The translations under genes and the position numbers were made by a program. Positions 37,948-47,800 of a stretch of 64,000 bases of DNA are shown piece by piece. How positions within the stretch are numbered: position 1 is the stretch's first letter; each line of letters starts with the position of its first letter. The notes beneath the pieces are model-generated. The model was not told the DNA's origin. It saw nothing but the letters and a program-made list of their open reading frames with translations, and did not search any database. The stretch comes from Moraxella caviae (GTDB taxonomy: Bacteria; Pseudomonadota; Gammaproteobacteria; Pseudomonadales; Moraxellaceae), in assembly GCF_002014985.1 (NCBI RefSeq), contig NZ_MUXU01000034.1:77940-141939 (forward strand). The letters run 5' to 3'.

Positions 37948-37956
37948 TGCTACAAT
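37948..37956 (+). promoter_or_regulatory. Extended -10 promoter of the unknown gene at 37991
   Basis: TGC followed by TACAAT, 35 nt upstream of the ATG, fits the extended -10 form seen elsewhere in the window. Confidence 0.55.
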
Positions 37957-37990
37957 GGGCAAATTTTAGTTGAACAAATCACAAGCCACC

Positions 37991-38818
37991 ATGCCACATT
38001 CGCAACATTTTGCCCATTCGCACACGCCAAACGACACCGCACAGGCACGCCCCACGCTCGGTCTGAATTTCTTACAGCAGTTTATTGATGTCAGCGGTTT
38101 TAATCGTGAGACCTTTGTAGAAGATTTGTTTTTAAGCTGGCAGCAAACGCTTGGCAGTGTCAAGCACAGCTACGCCAGTGCTGCCGACAGTTTTATTGAT
38201 GAATTTTTTGTTACAGTCAGTCAAGAACAACTAAACGATTTGCTGTATCAATACGTTACCAAAAACGTGGATATGGTGCTGGATTTAAAACTAGAACTGC
38301 ACGATGGCTGGCTACGCCTTATCGCCACGGTGAATTTTAAAGGTATTTTTGCCACCGTTGCCAGTAATTTTGAGCTGGTGCAATTACAACTTGACCGCCA
38401 CAGACAAAGGCTGGTTTTGCGCCAAATTTCCGACACTGACATCATTGAGCTGCATTCACGCAAGTTTTGGCAGGCGCCGCTGGCACGTTTTGCCGTCAAA
38501 AGCTACCGCACCTTACTAAAAAAAGACCCTCTGCCATTCATTCTTAGCAGCATTCCCATCAAGGGCGTGCCGTTCACCGAGCATAAAGGCGATGTGATTT
38601 ATCTTGAGATTGGGCGCTGGCTTAAAAAAGCCAAAATCGTCATGAAAAATATCCGCAAAGTGCAAATCAACACAGGCGTTACCATGCACGAACAGCTGAT
38701 TTTAAAGGCGCAGCCAAATTTTGGTGAGATTTTAAGTTTTGGCGACCCCAATGCCGACATCATCACCGAAGATGACAATCCCAATAAACCCGTCAAGCCC
38801 AAAAAAGACAAAAAATAA
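37991..38818 (+). CDS. Conserved-looking hypothetical protein
   Basis: I do not recognise this family. The product has 275 residues from the ATG (a TTG seven codons earlier is possible). There is no signal peptide or transmembrane helix. The first 30 residues are His/Ser/Thr/Ala-rich and probably disordered. Residues about 30-235 have a mixed alpha/beta pattern with a regular core (LDLKLELHDGWLRLIATVNF, SNFELVQLQLDRHRQRLVLR), and the tail is Asp/Asn then Lys/Pro-rich (KPVKPKKDKK). The amphipathic strands resemble lipid- or membrane-binding beta domains, but this is a guess. It has its own promoter and lies between cysA and brnQ without obvious functional linkage. Confidence 0.7.
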   Translation: MPHSQHFAHSHTPNDTAQARPTLGLNFLQQFIDVSGFNRETFVEDLFLSWQQTLGSVKHSYASAADSFIDEFFVTVSQEQLNDLLYQYVTKNVDMVLDLKLELHDGWLRLIATVNFKGIFATVASNFELVQLQLDRHRQRLVLRQISDTDIIELHSRKFWQAPLARFAVKSYRTLLKKDPLPFILSSIPIKGVPFTEHKGDVIYLEIGRWLKKAKIVMKNIRKVQINTGVTMHEQLILKAQPNFGEILSFGDPNADIITEDDNPNKPVKPKKDKK

Positions 38819-38989
38819 CTTGCGTCCGCACTTAAAAAGCGGCAAATGCACCACAATGCGCAGTGAAATTTACACTGACAAAGCAAAGACTGCACACTTT
38901 TAAAATAAAGACAGCTAATTTTAAAATTCCTTTCTTGCAATCTTTTTAGCATTCTTATAGTTTTTTAACCTTATAAAGCAGTAACTTTC

Positions 38990-40285
38990 GTGAATAAAAA
39001 CACCTTCATCATCGGCTTTATGCTGTTTGCCATCTTTTTTGGGGCTGGCAATTTGATTTTTCCGCCCAAACTTGGGCTTGAAATGGGCAGTGATTTTCTG
39101 CCTGCCATCACAGGATTTATCTTGACTGGCGTGGGTTTGCCACTGGCAACCATCGTGATCAGCTCGCTGTTTACTGGCGGTTATAAGCAGGCACTAGACC
39201 ACATCAGCCCTGCGTTTTCACTTGTGTTTTTGGTGGCGGTGTATTTGGCGCTTGGGCCGGGATTTGGCATTCCACGCACCGCAGCCACCGCTTATGATAT
39301 GGCGATTACGCCTTTATTGAGCGCGCCAAGCACCTTGATGTCCTTTGGTTTTACGGCACTGTATTTTATCGCCGCCACTTGGCTGTCGCTCAACCCATCA
39401 AAAATGGTGGACAGGGTTGGCTCAATCCTGACGCCTGTCTTACTGCTGTTTATTTTTGGCTTGGTGGTGCTTGCTGTGCCACACTTTGCTGGGGTTACGC
39501 CTGCCGTCATGCAGCACAGCGCACCGTTTGCCAAAGGCGTGGTGGAAGGCTATTTTACGCTGGATATTCTAGCAGCGATGGCGTTTTCGGTGATTGTCAT
39601 TTCCGCCATCAAATCCCAAGGCGTATCAGGCAAAGCACTCACTCGCCAAACCACGCAAGCTGGCCTTATTGCAGCGATTTTGCTTGTGTTTGTGTATGCG
39701 GCAATCGGCTGGATTGGCAATAAAATGCCTGCTGATACCGCCTTACTTGCCGAAGCCAAAGGACAAAATGTCGGTACGTTCATTTTACACATCGCCACCG
39801 AAAAAATCTTTGGCACAGCTGGGCAAAGCGTGCTGGCAATCATTGTTTTGCTGGCGTGTCTGACTTCTGCGGTGGGCTTGATTACCGCCATCAGTCAGTA
39901 TTTTAGCCAAGTTTTCACACGTTTTTCTTACCGTACTTATGTGTACATCTTTGCACTAATCAGCTTTATTTTGGCGAACCGTGGCTTGGACGCTGTCATC
40001 ACCACGTCCGTGCCTGTGCTGCTGATTTTATACCCCATCGCCATTACTGTGCTGATTGCCTTGATGGGCGCAAAACTGTGGCGAATGCCTTTGCTGGCGC
40101 AGCGTGCGATGATTGCGCTTGTCGTGGTAATTTCCATCATTTCTACTGTGGGCGAAAAACTTGGCATGGCATGGATTGCCGAGCTGCCACTAAAAAGTGC
40201 GTCTATGGAATGGCTGCCTTTTGCCATCGTTGGCGCACTGATTGGCTATGCGCTGGCTTGGGTTAGGAAATCTTGGGCGGTGTAG
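38990..40285 (+). CDS. brnQ: Branched-chain amino acid:cation symporter BrnQ
   Basis: Imports leucine, isoleucine and valine with a cation. 431 residues and about twelve transmembrane helices, beginning with the family signature FMLFAIFFGAGNLIFPPKLG and including GPGFGIPRTAATAYDMA. It starts at GTG; the upstream region has only a weak ribosome binding site. Length is normal. It is followed by a terminator and appears monocistronic. Confidence 0.95.
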   Translation: MNKNTFIIGFMLFAIFFGAGNLIFPPKLGLEMGSDFLPAITGFILTGVGLPLATIVISSLFTGGYKQALDHISPAFSLVFLVAVYLALGPGFGIPRTAATAYDMAITPLLSAPSTLMSFGFTALYFIAATWLSLNPSKMVDRVGSILTPVLLLFIFGLVVLAVPHFAGVTPAVMQHSAPFAKGVVEGYFTLDILAAMAFSVIVISAIKSQGVSGKALTRQTTQAGLIAAILLVFVYAAIGWIGNKMPADTALLAEAKGQNVGTFILHIATEKIFGTAGQSVLAIIVLLACLTSAVGLITAISQYFSQVFTRFSYRTYVYIFALISFILANRGLDAVITTSVPVLLILYPIAITVLIALMGAKLWRMPLLAQRAMIALVVVISIISTVGEKLGMAWIAELPLKSASMEWLPFAIVGALIGYALAWVRKSWAV

Positions 40286-40323
40286 CGTTTGATTTTACGC
40301 ATTGAAAACACGTTGATTTAGCT

Positions 40324-40351
40324 AAAACACGTCAATTTGGCGTGTTTTTTT
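40324..40351. terminator. Terminator after brnQ
   Basis: AAAACACG and CGTGTTTT flank TCAATTTGG and can extend to CACGTCAA/TTGGCGTG. T-runs follow. The core is nearly identical to the terminator after putA at 48444-48477. Confidence 0.85.
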
Positions 40352-40497
40352 ATGGCATTTAATAAGATTGGCGCAGACGCATTTTTCAAGTGCAATTTAT
40401 CACCAACTCACACATAACTTATCGTTTGCTAATTCATAACTAAAAATTTGTAATTAAGAAACTTTATAAAAATTTTCTATATCTGTCGTAAATTGCC

Positions 40498-40527
40498 TTG
40501 ACTATACAATTTTTCTTATTGTAAGAT
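40498..40527 (+). promoter_or_regulatory. Possible promoter of nhaC-rocD-rocF
   Basis: TTGACT at 40498-40503 and TAAGAT at 40522-40527 with an 18-bp spacer. The -35 is good and the -10 is mediocre. It would give a leader of about 220 nt containing the GGA hairpins. Confidence 0.35.
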
Positions 40528-40629
40528 ATTTGCTGTTTTTGTGGCGCAGCTGCTATTTTTCAGCATTTATCCATTTAAAAACAAAGATTTGGCAAGCGAA
40601 ACATCAATCAATACGCCAAATCAATCCAA

Positions 40630-40752
40630 AAATTAGGACGAATTTAAAAACAGCCAGCGTCAAAATCACTGGCGTTAAAATGATAAAACAGGCTGGATAG
40701 CCAAAGGTGCAACTGGAAACGCACAAATAGGAATTTGCTGCATTTTGGAGGA
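40630..40752 (+). promoter_or_regulatory. mRNA leader with four GGA-loop hairpins (CsrA/RsmA-like sites)
   Basis: Small hairpins presenting GGA in the loop occur at 40630-40645 (AAATT-AGGACG-AATTT), 40691-40702 (GGCT-GGAT-AGCC), 40707-40724 (GTGC-AACTGGAAAC-GCAC) and 40724-40737 (CAAAT-AGGA-ATTTG). The fifth GGA is in the ribosome binding site GGAGGA at 40747-40752. The last two hairpins share one base. GGA in a hairpin loop, repeated and overlapping the ribosome binding site, is the known CsrA/RsmA recognition pattern. Binding here is inferred. The upstream part of the gap (40352-40620) is AT-rich and shows no gene. Confidence 0.5.
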
Positions 40753-40755
40753 CTT

Positions 40756-41034
40756 ATGAATACATATGAGCAGCGATTAAATGATGGAAAAAATCTTAAA
40801 AAAGTAAAAATTCACATTCCATTTTTCTACTCTTTTTTGCCAATGCTGGTGATGATTATCGCCATGGCAATCGCAATCATCGGCTTTGAAGCATCGCCAC
40901 ACGTTCCGCTCATCATCGGCGCGGTGGTGGCTGGCGTGATTGCCATGCTGCATGGCTATTCGTGGAGCGCCATTGAAAACGGCGTGTACACAGGGATTCG
41001 CATGGCGCTGCCTGCCATCGTGTTATCATCATGA
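40756..41034 (+). pseudogene. nhaC: NhaC-type Na+/H+ antiporter, N-terminal fragment (frameshifted)
   Basis: First part of an NhaC-family antiporter: 92 residues with a cytoplasmic start (MNTYEQRLNDGK) and about three hydrophobic segments up to GIRMALPAIV. The frame then ends at TGA 41032-41034. Removing two bases from GTGT at 41020-41023 would restore continuous reading (A-I-V-I-I-M-I-G-L) into the following frame, so this is one gene split by a dinucleotide duplication. The start is ATG with an excellent GGAGGA ribosome binding site, rather than the TTG at 40735. The stop overlaps the next ATG (ATGA), so re-initiation could still yield two polypeptides. A sequencing error is also possible. 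Confidence 0.75.
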
Positions 41035-42194
41035 TTGGTCTGACGATTGGCTCGTGGATTGGCGGCGGCGTGATTGCCACCATGATTTATTATGGACTGC
41101 AAATCATTTCCCCTTCTTTATTTCTCATCACCATTTGCTTGATTTGTGCCATTGTTACAGTTGCCATCGGCAGCTCGTGGTCTACTATGGGTACGCTTGG
41201 CGTGGCAGGCATGGGCATTGGTCTTAGCCTTGACATTCCGCCTGCCATGATTGCTGGCGCGGTGGTGTCTGGTGCGTATTTTGGCGACAAACTCTCGCCA
41301 CTGTCTGACACCACAAACCTAGCCGCTGGTATCACCAACACCGACTTATTTGAGCATATCAAAAATATGCTGGCAACCACCCTGCCTGCCTTTATCATTG
41401 CCATGGTGGCGTACTTTGTCATCGGTCAGCAATTTGGCGCACAAGGCAGCGATTTGAGTAAAATTGAAGAAATTTTAACATCTATTGATAAAAACTTCGT
41501 CATCTCACCTTGGCTTTTGCTTGTGCCTTTGGCGGTGATTATCTTGGTTGTCAAAAAAGTGCCTGCCCTGCCTGCACTGACCGCAGGTATCGCACTTGGT
41601 TTTTTGTGCCACGTCTTTGTACAAGGCGGCGATATGGCAACGGCGGTAAACACTCTACATGACGGCTACAGCATTGAAAGCGGACATGAAATGATTGATA
41701 CGCTGTTTAACCGCGGCGGCATTGAATCCATGATGTACACCATTTCATTGACGATTGTTGCCATGAGTTTTGGCGGTATCATTGAGCAAACAGGTATGCT
41801 GCGCTCGGTGGTGGAGCAAATTTTAAAAGTCGCCAAAACCGCAAAAAGCCTGATTGTGGCGACCATCGGCTCGGCATTTTTAACCAATCTAACCACATCA
41901 GAGCAGTACATTTCTATCCTGCTGCCGGGGCGTATGTACGTCAAGGCGTATGAAGAAAAAGAGCTGCACACCAAAAATCTGTCTCGTGCGCTAGAAGATG
42001 GTGGTACGATGACATCGGTGCTGATTCCTTGGAATACTTGTGGCGTATTTGCTTTTTCAATGCTGCAAGTCAATCCATTTGAATTTGCGCCTTATGCGAT
42101 TTTAAACTGGACAACGCCAATTTTGGCAATCATCATGGCATTACTTGGATTTAAAATCACTTATGCCAAAAAATCTCAACCTACCACTGTTTAA
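41031..42194 (+). pseudogene. nhaC: NhaC-type Na+/H+ antiporter, C-terminal fragment (frameshifted)
   Basis: Continuation of the antiporter: 387 residues, about nine transmembrane helices, with family elements TIGSWIGGGVIATMIYYG, GSSWSTMGTLGVAGMG, YFGDKLSPLSDTTNLAAG and the C-terminal LEDGGTMTSVLIPWNTCGVF. Full-length relatives have about 450-500 residues, so the two fragments together make one complete protein. It begins at an ATG that overlaps the stop of the first fragment. It is followed by rocD after 10 nt, indicating an operon in which the antiporter may exchange amino acids or ions linked to arginine catabolism. Confidence 0.8.
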
Positions 42195-42204
42195 GGAGTG
42201 AACC

Positions 42205-43398
42205 ATGACTACATCACAACAACTGATCGCCCAAACCGAAAAATACGGCGCAAAAAACTACCTGCCCCTGCCTATCGTCATTAGCAAGGCCAAAGGCATT
42301 TGGGTAGAAGACCCAGAAGGCAATCGCTACATGGATATGCTGTCTGCCTACTCAGCGGTGAACCAAGGTCATTGCCACGAAAAAATCATCAACGCCCTAA
42401 AAGCGCAAGCCGAACGTGCCACGCTGACGTCTCGTGCGTTTTATAACGACCAACTGGGCGGCTGGTACGAAAAAATCTGCCAACTGTCTGGCAAAACCCA
42501 CGCCCTGCCAATGAATACAGGCGCAGAAGCGGTAGAAACCGCCATCAAAACCGCACGACGCTGGGGCTATGACGTAAAAGGCGTGGAAGACGGCAAGGCA
42601 GAAATCATCGCTTGCTTAGGTAACTTCCACGGCCGCACCATGGGCGCATTATCACTGTCAAGCGATGACGACTACAAGCGCGGCTTTGGCCCAATGCTTG
42701 GCGGCATTAAACTTGTGCCTTATGGGGATTTGCAAGCCCTAAAAGACGCCATCACACCAAACACCGTGGCTTTCATCATTGAGCCAATTCAAGGCGAAGC
42801 AGGCATTAACATTCCACCGCAAGGCTTTATGAAAGCGGCTTTTGATGTGTGTAAAGACAGCAACGTACTGTTCATTGCTGACGAAATCCAAGCAGGTCTT
42901 GGGCGCACTGGCAAAATGTTCGCCTGCGAGCATGAAGGTGTGGTGCCTGATATGTATATCCTAGGCAAAGCCCTAGGCGGCGGCGTTTTCCCAATCTCTT
43001 GCGTAGTGGCAAACGAAGACATCTTAGGCGTGTTCAATCCCGGCTCACACGGCTCAACCTTTGGCGGCAACCCACTGGCGTGTGCGGTATCCATCGCTGC
43101 GCTTGATGTGCTGATTGACGAAAAACTGTGCGAAAATTCAGCCACACTTGGCAAGTATTTCTTAAACGAGCTTAAAAAGATTGAAAATCCAATCATCAAA
43201 GACGTGCGTGGTCGTGGTCTGTTTATTGGTGTGGAACTGAACACCGAAGCACGCCCATATTGCGAGCAACTTAAAGAGCTGGGTCTATTGTGCAAAGAAA
43301 CGCACGACACCGTGATTCGCTTTGCACCGCCGCTCATCATCACCAAAGAAGAGCTGGATGAAGCCTTGGTGAAAATCCGTCAAGTGCTGGCGGCATAA
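42205..43398 (+). CDS. rocD: Ornithine--oxo-acid aminotransferase
   Basis: PLP-dependent transfer of the delta-amino group of ornithine to 2-oxoglutarate, giving glutamate semialdehyde (P5C). 397 residues of the class III aminotransferase family. Visible are the PLP phosphate-binding [21 protein letters not shown], the cofactor Asp in [16 protein letters not shown] and the Schiff-base Lys in ILGKALGGG at about 255. The protein strongly resembles RocD/OAT rather than ArgD. AAGGAG precedes the ATG. It lies between the antiporter and arginase genes, consistent with ornithine breakdown. Confidence 0.93.
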   Translation: MTTSQQLIAQTEKYGAKNYLPLPIVISKAKGIWVEDPEGNRYMDMLSAYSAVNQGHCHEKIINALKAQAERATLTSRAFYNDQLGGWYEKICQLSGKTHALPMNTGAEAVETAIKTARRWGYDVKGVEDGKAEIIACLGNFHGRTMGALSLSSDDDYKRGFGPMLGGIKLVPYGDLQALKDAITPNTVAFIIEPIQGEAGINIPPQGFMKAAFDVCKDSNVLFIADEIQAGLGRTGKMFACEHEGVVPDMYILGKALGGGVFPISCVVANEDILGVFNPGSHGSTFGGNPLACAVSIAALDVLIDEKLCENSATLGKYFLNELKKIENPIIKDVRGRGLFIGVELNTEARPYCEQLKELGLLCKETHDTVIRFAPPLIITKEELDEALVKIRQVLAA

Positions 43399-43532
43399 TC
43401 ATCACGCCAAACCAAAAATAGTCTTGTTCTTACAAGGCTATTTTTGATGGTGGCAAGGCTGTAAACCAAAGGTTTTGTTATAAACTTAAACTCATTTGGC
43501 AAACACATTGATTAAAAACAAAAGGACGCATT

Positions 43533-44453
43533 ATGAACATCAATCGCAAAGTTTCCTTGATTGGCGTACCAACGGACGTGGGCGCAGGCGCGCGCGGTGC
43601 AAGCATGGGGCCTGAAGCCCTGCGTGTGGCAGGCATTGCCGAGCATCTTGCCAAGCGTGGACTTGACGTAAAAGACTGCGGCAATCTGTCTGGTCCTGTC
43701 AATCCGTGGCAGCCGCCTGTCAATGGCTATCGACATTTGCCAGAAAACATCGCTTGGAACCAAGCCACGCATGACGCCGTCTACCAAGAACTAAAAGACG
43801 GACGTATGCCCATCATGATGGGCGGCGATCACTCTTTGGCGTTAGGTTCAATTTCTGCTGTGGCAAGATTTTGCCGAGAAACTGGCAAAAAACTGCGCAT
43901 CTTATGGCTGGACGCACACACCGATTTTAACACCGCCGCCATGACACCATCAGGCAATGTACACGGTATGCCAGTGGCGTCTTTGTGCGGTTTTGGTGAT
44001 GAAACCATGATTCACATGAGCGGTCATTTTCCTGCCATCACGCCAGATCAAGTTTGCCAAATCGGCATTCGCAGCGTGGACGAAGAAGAAAAAGTGTTCG
44101 TCTATGAGCAAGGCGTGGAAATCTACGACATGCGCTATATTGACGAAAATGGCATGAAGCACACCATGCAAAAAGCCCTGCAGGGCTTAGACGATGACAC
44201 GCATTTACACGTCAGCTTTGATGTGGATTTTCTAGATCCGTCCATTGCGCCTGCGGTTGGCACCACCGTGCTTGGCGGCCCAACCTACCGTGAAGCGCAT
44301 TTGTGCATGGAGATGATTGCCGACACTTGCCGCATGGCGTCTTTGGACATCGTGGAGCTAAACCCTGCCTTGGACGAACGCAATCGCACCGCTGTGATGG
44401 CGGTGGATATGGTGGAATCTTTATTTGGCAAAAGTACACTGGTTCGCAGCTAA
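43533..44453 (+). CDS. rocF: Arginase
   Basis: Hydrolyses arginine to ornithine and urea with a binuclear Mn2+ centre. 306 residues. All metal-binding motifs are present: GGDHSLALG, DAHTDFNT and SFDVDFLDPSIAP, plus NVHGMPV for substrate binding. AAAGGACG precedes the ATG. With rocD it forms a two-step route from arginine to P5C; no urease gene is in the window. A strong terminator follows. Confidence 0.95.
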   Translation: MNINRKVSLIGVPTDVGAGARGASMGPEALRVAGIAEHLAKRGLDVKDCGNLSGPVNPWQPPVNGYRHLPENIAWNQATHDAVYQELKDGRMPIMMGGDHSLALGSISAVARFCRETGKKLRILWLDAHTDFNTAAMTPSGNVHGMPVASLCGFGDETMIHMSGHFPAITPDQVCQIGIRSVDEEEKVFVYEQGVEIYDMRYIDENGMKHTMQKALQGLDDDTHLHVSFDVDFLDPSIAPAVGTTVLGGPTYREAHLCMEMIADTCRMASLDIVELNPALDERNRTAVMAVDMVESLFGKSTLVRS

Positions 44454-44481
44454 GCTGAGTCTTTGCTAAATGTAAAACACC

Positions 44482-44518
44482 AAGCGATATGGCAAGCTCC
44501 CTTGTCGTATCGCTTTTA
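44482..44518 (+). terminator. Terminator after rocF
   Basis: AAGCGATA and TATCGCTT form the lower stem and CAAG/CTTG the upper stem around a CTCC loop, followed by a short T-run. Confidence 0.8.
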
Positions 44519-44619
44519 TATAAACGGACAGCCCAGCTTGCATTCAGGTAATTTGCCATCGCATAAACGTATTTGACAGCACCATAACACAAGTCGCCAT
44601 ACAAAACACGCCCAAAGCA

Positions 44620-44648
44620 TTGGTTTTGTAACCAGATGGTGTTATAAT
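44620..44648 (+). promoter_or_regulatory. Strong promoter upstream of putA
   Basis: TTGGTT at 44620-44625, a 17-bp spacer and a perfect TATAAT at 44643-44648 with extended TGT. The start would be about 44654-44655, immediately before the leader hairpin. Confidence 0.7.
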
Positions 44649-44653
44649 GTCGT

Positions 44654-44744
44654 GTTTTCTTAAAAAACGTATGCTTAGTGTAGCTTAAAGGCAAATTTAG
44701 CCCATCAAAGCCTACTTCGCAAAGCGTGCCGTTTTTTAAGTTTT
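44654..44744 (+). ncRNA. Structured leader or small RNA upstream of putA
   Basis: From the predicted start site the RNA would open with CTTAAAAAACG (44659-44669), which pairs perfectly with CGTTTTTTAAG (44730-44740). The stem continues inward with ATGCTT/AAGCGT (44671-44676 and 44722-44727), and AGGC/GCCT (44689-44692 and 44710-44713) is possible further in. The 3' arm contains six T and is followed by TTTT, so the structure looks like an intrinsic terminator giving a transcript of about 85-90 nt. Either a free-standing small RNA or an attenuator for putA fits. I recognise no known riboswitch class. Confidence 0.5.
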
Positions 44745-44835
44745 AGGGCAAAACAAAAAACACCTTAATTTTTCAACCAACAATTATTCCAAACTTTTAT
44801 TTATTGCAAATAAGTTGCTTACAATAAGGAATACC

Positions 44836-47800
44836 ATGTTCGCTTTTTCACACACTCAATCGCCTTTGCGTGATGCCATCACTGCCGCTTATCGCCTTGA
44901 CGAAACGCTTGCGGTAAAAAACCTAGCAGCCACCCTAGATTTTAGCCAAGAAAGCAAAAACCGCATTGATGATTTGGCGCGCAAACTCATTGGCGCGGTG
45001 CGTGCCGATCGCAGCAAATCATCAGGCGTTGATGCCTTGATGCACGAATTTTCATTGTCTAGCGAAGAAGGCATCGCTTTGATGTGTCTTGCCGAAGCAC
45101 TTTTGCGCATTCCTGATAACGCCACGCGCGACAAGCTCATCAAAGACAAAATGGCTGGCGGCGACTGGAAAAGCCACGTTGGCAACAGCCCATCTATGTT
45201 TGTGAACGCTGCCGCTTGGGGCTTGGTATTGACTGGTAAGCTGTCTGCCAAAACGGACGAAAAAACCCTTGGCGCAGCCTTGACCCGCGTGATTCAAAAA
45301 GGCGGTGAGCCTTTCATTCGTGGCGGCGTAAACTACGCCATGAAAATGCTGGGCAAGCAATTTGTAACAGGACAAACCATCGGTGAAGCCCTGTCTAACG
45401 GCAAAGACCGTGAAAAACTTGGCTATCGTTTTAGCTTTGATATGCTGGGCGAAGCTGCCATGACCGCAGCGGACGCTGACCGCTATTATCAAGATTACGT
45501 TACCGCCATTCATGCCATCGGTAAAGACTCTGGCGCGCGTGATGTCTACGACAGCAACGGCATTTCAGTAAAACTTTCTGCCATTCACCCACGCTATTTC
45601 CGCGCGCAACACGAGCGTGTGATGAGCGAGCTTTTGCCACGCCTAAAAGCACTATTTATGCTGGCTAAAGAATATAACATCGGTCTAAACATTGACGCTG
45701 AAGAAGCCAACCGCCTTGAGCTGTCGCTTGATTTGATGGAAGCCTTGGTGTCAGACCCTGATTTGGCAGGCTTTCACGGCATCGGCTTTGTGGTGCAAGC
45801 CTACCAAAAACGTTGCCCTTATGTGATTGATTATCTGATTGACCTAGCTCGCCGCAACAACCAAAAACTGATGATTCGCTTGGTAAAAGGCGCATACTGG
45901 GACAGCGAAATCAAATGGGCGCAAGTGGACGGCATGGACGGCTACCCTGTTTACACTCGTAAAGTGCATACAGACGTGTCATACCTTGCGTGCGCGCAAA
46001 AACTACTGGCAGCCCAAGACGTGATTTTCCCACAATTTGCCACGCACAATGCCCAAAGTCTGTCTACCATTTACGAGATGGGCAAGGACAAAGACTTTGA
46101 ATTTCAGTGCTTGCACGGCATGGGCGAAACCTTGTATGACCAAGTGGTTGGCGAGAAAAACCTAGGTCGCCGTGTGCGCATTTATGCGCCTGTTGGCACG
46201 CACAAAACTTTGCTTGCCTATTTGGTGCGCCGCCTGCTAGAAAACGGTGCGAACTCATCATTCGTCAATCGCATCGTGGACGAAAACGTCAGCATTGATG
46301 AGCTGGTGGTATCGCCGCTTGACAGCATTGATGTCAATAACATCACGCCAAACCCACTCACGCCAAACCCAAGCCATATTTATGCCAATAATCGCCTAAA
46401 TTCGCGCGGCATTGATCTAAGCAATGAGCACGTTTTGGCGGCACTAGAAGCAGACATGAGCGCAGCAAGCCACATTGAGTTTAATGTGCAATCCATCACG
46501 CATTATCCAGCAGCGCACTCACCTGCGCACGCCGTACTAAACCCTGCTGATCACAGCGATGTGGTGGGTCATGTGGCGTTCATCAAACCTGAAGCGGTGG
46601 CTGACACCATCAGCACTGCCATCGCCGCCCAAACCAGCTGGCAGCAAACCACGCCAAGCCAGCGTGCTGCGATTTTGCGTAAGTTTGCCGACACGCTAGA
46701 ATCACAAAAACACATGGCACTACTGATGATGATGGCAGGACGTGAAGCAGGCAAGACCTTGCCAAACGCCATTGCTGAAGTGCGTGAAGCGGTGGATTTT
46801 TGTCGTTATTATGCCGATGAAACCGAGCGCCTAAACCTATCTGCACCGCTTGGCACGGTGGTGGCAATCAGCCCTTGGAACTTCCCGCTTGCCATTTTCG
46901 TGGGCGAAGTGGTGTCTGCGCTGGCGGCTGGTAATACGGTCGTTGCCAAGCCTGCTGAGCAAACCAGTCTGATTGCGCACCTTGCGGTGTCTTGGCTGCA
47001 CGAAGCTGGCGTACCGACTGACGTGCTGCAGCTGGTGCTGGGCGCAGGCGATGTGGGCGCAGCCTTGACTGCCGACACTCGCATCAATGGTGTGATTTTC
47101 ACAGGTTCAACGGACGTTGCCAAGCGCATCAATACCTTGCTTGCCAAGCGTGAAGACAATCCTGTGCTGATCGCCGAAACTGGCGGCATGAACGCCATGA
47201 TTGTGGACTCTACCGCCCTTGCCGAGCAAGTGTGTACAGACGTGCTGGCTTCTGCCTTTGACTCAGCAGGTCAACGCTGCTCTGCGCTGCGCATTTTGTG
47301 CGTACAAGAAGACGTGGCAGATCACATGGTTGAGATGATTAAAGGTGCGATGGACGAGCTGGTGGTGAATAATCCTGCACTGCTTGCCACTGATGTCGGC
47401 CCTGTGATTGACAAAGAAGCCCAAGATAATCTAAACAATCACATCAACGCACTTAAACAAATCGCACCATATCATGAAGTGGCGATTAAATCTACTGCCG
47501 CAAGCAGCACGTTTGTTGCGCCAATCATGTTTGAATTAAAAGATTTGTCGCAGCTGAAAAAAGAAGTGTTCGGCCCTGTGCTGCACGTTGTGCGTTTTGC
47601 TGCGCATGAGCTTGACGATTTGATTGACAACATCAACAGCAAAGGCTTTGCGCTGACGCACGGCATTCACAGCCGCATTGATGGCACGATTGCCCACATT
47701 TGCGATCGCATTGAAGCAGGCAACGTCTACATCAACCGCAACATCGTGGGTGCGGTGGTTGGCGTGCAGCCGTTTGGCGGTCATGCGATGAGCGGTACTG

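Noticed and set aside
41014..41034. Programmed -1 frameshift in nhaC
   Set aside because: There is no slippery X-XXY-YYZ heptamer at the junction. A simple GT duplication explains the split better.
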